From NCBI RefSeq assembly GCF_010183535.1, contig NC_071331.1, positions 3,038,001 through 3,102,000 of the forward strand: a stretch of 64,000 nucleotides of DNA. The letters run 5' to 3'. Both the position numbers and the translations under genes were made by a program. Position 1 is the first letter of the stretch, and each line of letters begins with the position of its first letter. The notes under the pieces are model-generated. The model did not search any database, was not told the DNA's origin, and saw nothing but the letters and a program-made list of their open reading frames with translations. Positions 59,501-64,000 of this stretch are shown here, piece by piece. The DNA comes from Caenorhabditis remanei (taxonomy: Eukaryota; Nematoda; Chromadorea; Rhabditida; Rhabditidae).

Positions 59501-60436
59501 AATATCAGTAAGACGTTCAAAGACTCATCTAATCGAAAAAGTGACATGATTGCTTTATGATATGTACTTCTTGAAACAATACTCTAAATTTTTGAAAAAT
59601 TTCTGATAATGAGAGATTCGGCTCAGCGATGTTCACTGAAACTTTATGTACATTTTTTGCGACGAAACAAAAAACAAACAAATAGAGACAGTTCAGATGT
59701 TTTATGGAACATGAATGTTTTTGAGAATGCCTTTTCATTTGTCCACAAGTTTTAGCTCATCAAATATCAACTTTCATTTTATTACCGATTCTTTTTTGGC
59801 TTTTCTCATAAAATTTTCGAGTTTCTGCACGTTCCCGAACCCAGTCAAAATATGGAACTCGATACTACATAGGATTGAAACACTAATTGATAATTAGCCA
59901 GAGATTACAGAAATAGTTTACCTCAGCACTTCTCATCTCTCTCTCTGTATGGAAGTATTAGAAACAAATAAAGTTTTGTGAAAAAAACAATAAATCGAAT
60001 ACACGAATAAATGTGAGAATCTATTATACACATCCTAAAACAGATATTTTCAGTAAACGTTTTTCAGGATCTTTTCTGGAGCCTAATATTTATATCATTA
60101 CATTTTTCGTCGATGATTGATATAGCAGAGCAGATTGAGAGTCAAAATTTTCAAAAGTATTTGGAACAGTGGATTTATGTATCTCTCACGAGACAATAAT
60201 AAGAGACAATAATAACATTTCCTCTACCGCATGAGATGTAATCAGAAAAACTGTAATTTTAAAAATTCTGAAGCAAGAATTTTTAGAAAGGTTTTCAAAC
60301 ATTGCTGTTCGTGCTTTCCATCGTCGTTGTTATCGGAAGGATTGTGATATCTTGTTACGACTCGCTGAAGAAAAAATGGTGAAGCTCGATTATTTAGTAG
60401 CACATGCTATTTTCTGAAGTTTTCTATGTACATATT

Positions 60437-62042
60437 CTGTTTCACACCATCCGTAAGGTACATTAAATAAAGAGTATTTCCAATCACTCAATCAGATTTA
60501 ATTGCGATAGTATCGTCAAAAAAATACTGCACCAAAACGCTCTTTAACATAAAAAGTCTCTTGCCTCTTTTAGTCTGCAAGCATTATTACGACTGATGAT
60601 TTAAAGAAAGAAATGAAGTTTGGAGTATGTAAAAATTCTGCTTCCTGAAAGCAAATTGTCTGTCTTGGACGATATCGATACTTTTCAGTCACTCGGAAAA
60701 CCGGAAACCACAGAAAGTGAAAGAAGACGCAAATCAACTGGACTCGAAAAACGTGATATTCAAATGTTTCTGAAACGGTGCGCTTTTATTCTAAATTGGT
60801 TAGGCTAAAGAGCAATTTTTAGTCAACCTAACCCCTATGTAGTTTTGCATGACTGTCTAGAACATTTCAAGTATTACCAAGGTGAAAAAGAGTACAACTA
60901 ATTCAAAACGCATGAAAAACAACTAAGTTGGGAATGAATTACATCAAAGGTAGTAAAAGAGAAGTTGAAAGATAATTGAAGAAGTCATAAATGAATTTGA
61001 ATAGAAAAATAGCATTTGAAGCCAAAAATATATGTTCTATAGTTTCACGGTTTCAGTAAACAATTTTTTCAGAACAGATGTTAGTAGGACGATGGGCGAC
61101 AACCTATGTCAAACTACGTTTGTGAATGCTTTAAAAAAAATGCCTGACCACAACGGGATGTGATTGTTTCTGATTGCAGATATATGTAGAATCCTTGTGG
61201 ACAAGGTAGTAATGTTGTTTTATAGTTGTTACGAGTATCATAGTCCTAGAAGTTTTCTGACCGTTTATTCCAAAACAGATTGATTCATTGTTGACAGTGG
61301 ACATTCGTAACGCAATTCTGGAACTGTATTAAAATCGGAAGAAGTTCTGCATTTCTCAGACATGTTTGATGTTCCAAACCTATAACCACGAAATTGATTG
61401 CTATTTCATAAGTTTCTTGAAACTAGATCACTTTGATGTCATTCCATTAAAGCGTAAGGATAACTGTAACTATGCAAATGTAATATAACCAGTCGGTTCT
61501 CGTCGCCTCACATTTGCATAAATGAATGCCAATGAATGATTCGGAAAAGTATTTCTCTAACACAAATATTGAAACGGAAATTTTTTGACTTGACTTCGAT
61601 AGTTTTTGGAGGCACAAACAATCAAATTGCAAATTAAAAGTAGTAAACCTCAATAAAATTAAAATAATTGTGAAACGGGAAAATTGATCTCATAATATAT
61701 TGAATACACACAAGTTTTCTAATACTAATTGAATACTTTCTTTTAGCATTTTAAAATTTTTATAAAAACCCACGGATCAATTGTCTGAAGATTTGTAAAA
61801 ACAAATTCTTGACAATCTGAAACAGAATTTTTCGAGTTTTTTAGTTTTTATAGTTAGTCACACCTTCGGAATGGAAATAAAACTAACGTGGTGTAGTTGT
61901 TGAAAAACGTTCAAAAAATCTTATCCGATTGCAAATTAATTCTGAAGTTTCTGAACAGCAACAGTCGATAAGTATAATCATCTAATAAACGAATTACTGA
62001 AATCTTTGAACGTGTTTTCTGTTTCAGTTGTCCGTGAAACAG
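60437..62042. promoter_or_regulatory. 21U-RNA upstream cores, group 8
   Basis: Exact cores: 60437-60444 (plus), 61818-61825 (minus), 62019-62026 (plus) and 62035-62042 (minus). The last two point away from each other's start sites across only 8 bp, so each would fire through the other's core. Confidence 0.6.
60478..60498 (+). ncRNA. Candidate 21U-RNA (piRNA)
   Basis: It begins at the last T of TATT (60475-60478), 41 nt after the first base of the core at 60437, the same spacing as the candidate at 16750. The end is inferred only. Confidence 0.3.
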
Positions 62043-62614
62043 GAAACAAAAAGTTTTTTTCTTTACAAAATCTTTCCGGAATTTCAAGTCAAGGAAACGA
62101 TTAATGCATTACTTGATTGTTATAATATCAAAAAAGTTGTGAGCTTTCGGAAATAAAGAATGATATGAAAAATCAGAGCATAAGTAAGTGATCATCAGCA
62201 AATTATCCAGAACCGCGTTGAAATTGAAAAATTAGTGAAACGGGAAGTTTTTTGAGATATTTGTCTCATATTTTTCATTTTTGTATAAACTGATGATATG
62301 CTATTATTTTTCAGTTTCTCTGTCGAAGTTATGTTATCGTCAAATTAGTTATTAGAGTTACCTTCATGTACCGATCATTTGAAACATTATGTTATCTTTT
62401 AAAATGATCATGAAAACGTGAATATTAATTACAACAAAATACCAAGAATAGTAGAGCCTCTTCCTCAAATTATTAACGTTTTTTGACATTAATCAAATAT
62501 CAATTCCTGCTATCACTTTTCGAAATGAATCTTACAACCACTCACATCATCACATCTTGAACAGTTTATTGAGAAAATCAGAATGTTTGAGATTGATGGA
62601 AACTCTCGTATTAA

Positions 62615-63319
62615 AGGCGTATTGTGGTCTGTTGTGATATTTTCATCTCATAATGTATGAGTTTCGGCGAGTTCATTTTCATAGTTCAGGAATTTTTTAA
62701 TTCGGTCCACAACCCGCTGAGAGCGAGCGCCGGAAAGTTTGGTCATTGAGAAGGCGGAAGAAAATTGGTGGCCGTGGCCTAGAAATTCGACTAGAAATTC
62801 GTCGATTTTTTCATGTTAGACTGTATTTTCGATTATTTTTGTTGTATTTCTTCAATAATTTCGATAGAAAACGGTAAATATTGATAGAAAAACACCAAAC
62901 TATTGAAAATAACGCCAGAAATAGCAGAATACTGAAAAAACAACTTTACCGAAGTGAAATTTCTAGAACATTCTCGCTGACCAAACTTTCCGTTGGTTTT
63001 TTCAGTATTCTGCTATTTCTGGCGTTATTTTCGATAGTTTTTGGTGTTTTTCTATCAATATTTACCGTTTTCTATCGAAATTATTGAAGAAATACAACGA
63101 AAATGATCGAAAATACCGTCAAAATTCGAAAAATCAACGTTTTCGAAGTCGAATTTCTAGGCCACGGCCACCAATTTTCTTCGGCCTTCTCAATGACCAA
63201 ACTTTCCGGCGATCGCTCTCAGCGGGTTGTGGACCGAATTAAAAAGTAAGTATGAAAAACAATTTGCCGAAACTCATACATTATGATATGAAAACATCAC
63301 AACAGACCACAATACGCCT
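62615..63319. mobile_element. TTAA-flanked palindromic element, 705 bp
   Basis: Ends AGGCGTATTGTGGTCTGTTG and its inverse ...ACAATACGCCT are flanked by TTAA (62611-62614 and 63320-63323). It is palindromic almost throughout, with a centre near 62970. It is the same structural class as 2874-4666, but its sequence differs. No gene. Confidence 0.8.
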
Positions 63320-63323
63320 TTAA

Positions 63324-64000
63324 AACATTTGACTAATAAACTGTAATCTCTAAAAATGGAAGTCTGTTGCTCGAAACGATATTTACAGAAACAATTTCTG
63401 GGCAATGTTGGAATAGAACATGAATTGTTCGGTTTCAAGTAATCAGTATGAAAAACTTATCAGAGGAAATTGGAATGACTGTGTGTTGCATGTTTTCGGT
63501 ACATCTAAATTTATGAAGGTTCTCAATCTGATAATCATTCAGGTTAAATTAACCTTCCTGGCACAGCCGTATAAGTTGGTCCCAATATTTGATTTCACTG
63601 CAAGTTGTCTGATTTTCAGCGTATTCTTCAATTTTTTAAGATTTCCAGTCAAATTTAAAAAAAGGCGTTTTGAGAAAGTTCTAATTTTATTCTGGTTTGG
63701 ATTAGCGTTGAAACTAAAAATGAGCTGAAGAATTAGAAGTTTGAGTAATAAATTACATAAACAGTTTTCAACTTCAGTTACATATGTAGTATCGGGAAGC
63801 TTCCAACTAGAATTCCTATTTTGAATATATTGCTGTAACAACTTGTTAGTTAATGGTTGTATCAAGATTTGGCGAATTATTTCAACCGGTTCACAATATA
63901 ACTTGATTGAGGGCGAAAAAAAACTCGATAGCAGCAAAAAACTCACAATACTACAAAAAAGCCACATTAGAGAAACGGAATTTTGTTTTATTGATTTGAG
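63324..64000. other. AT-rich DNA, no supported gene
   Basis: Two overlapping frames on opposite strands (63420-63728 and 63539-63967) have hydrophobic, low-information translations and no ATG or splice context that I trust. The window ends here, so part of a gene could lie beyond. Confidence 0.4.

Larger units (their letters stand above)
56566..62610. other. Gene-free AT-rich piRNA-type DNA
   Basis: I find no supported protein gene. One stretch at 60620-60772 (LPESKLSVLDDIDTFQSLGK and a basic region) has protein-like composition but no ATG, no partner exon and no recognised domain. Four exact piRNA cores lie near the right end, with many one-mismatch forms throughout (TGAAACGG at 57467, 60769 and 61571). 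Confidence 0.5.

Noticed and set aside
60620..60808. Protein-like frame (LPESKLSVLDDIDTF...)
   Set aside because: It begins at TTG, has no neighbouring exon and matches no family I know; noted under the intergenic entry only.
63420..63967. Opposing ORFs of 102 and 142 aa at the window end
   Set aside because: They overlap antisense to each other, have low-information composition and no trusted start.

Overview
The window is nematode nuclear DNA and almost certainly comes from a Caenorhabditis species. It is AT-rich. Its genes have very short (45-55 bp) introns with TTTCAG acceptors, and it contains a divergent nematode-type T-box gene, Helitrons with TC...CTGG ends, TTAA-flanked palindromic repeats, and many copies of the 8-nt core CTGTTTCA (TGAAACAG on the other strand). 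That core is the upstream 'Ruby' element of type I 21U-RNA (piRNA) genes. I counted 36 exact copies, against an expectation of about 2-3 from base composition. They sit almost only in the AT-rich, gene-free host DNA and are missing from the transposons. In C. elegans such DNA lies in the chromosome IV piRNA domains, which also hold fast-evolving T-box paralogues (tbx-39/tbx-40). The locus looks like a comparable piRNA cluster that has been heavily invaded by repeats.

Layout. 1-2870: AT-rich piRNA-type DNA. About 1456-2870 is a unit repeated, broken into pieces, from 4714 to 17580. 2874-4666: a TTAA-flanked palindromic element. 4852-8066: a transposon-like element with subrepeat-built terminal inverted repeats and a 6-bp target duplication. 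It carries two convergent genes for predicted secreted proteins, one with a galectin domain and one with the N-terminal domain of a Merlin/IS1595-type transposase. 9049-14778: an autonomous Helitron whose seven-exon RepHel gene appears intact. It is joined head-to-tail to a non-autonomous Helitron at 14779-15987. 15988-22056: piRNA-type DNA with GC-rich palindromic elements.

22057-30103 and 30408-36977 are two large, near-perfect inverted duplications. Each has arms of 2.7-3.5 kb around a spacer of about 1.13 kb, and Helitron sequence lies at both axes. They are joined through a 304-bp direct copy of sequence from beside the first palindrome. The arms carry a truncated Helitron 5' gene fragment (first palindrome) and a small secreted-peptide ORF (second palindrome). 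37211-38873: a diverged paralogue of the second arm, then an unrecognised broken gene. 38885-44220: piRNA-type DNA with no gene.

44222-51050: a CR1/Jockey-like non-LTR retrotransposon, frameshifted in its endonuclease. It is interrupted by a 2.76-kb insertion flanked by CTAG that contains a 119-bp tandem array. 51126-56557: a T-box gene between two hAT-like MITEs in opposite orientation. 56566-64000: piRNA-type DNA with a TTAA palindrome at 62615-63319.

The piRNA inference rests on motif content only. The near-identical palindromes could be real recent template-switch events or an assembly artefact, though an 84-bp difference between the arms of the first argues against simple mirroring.
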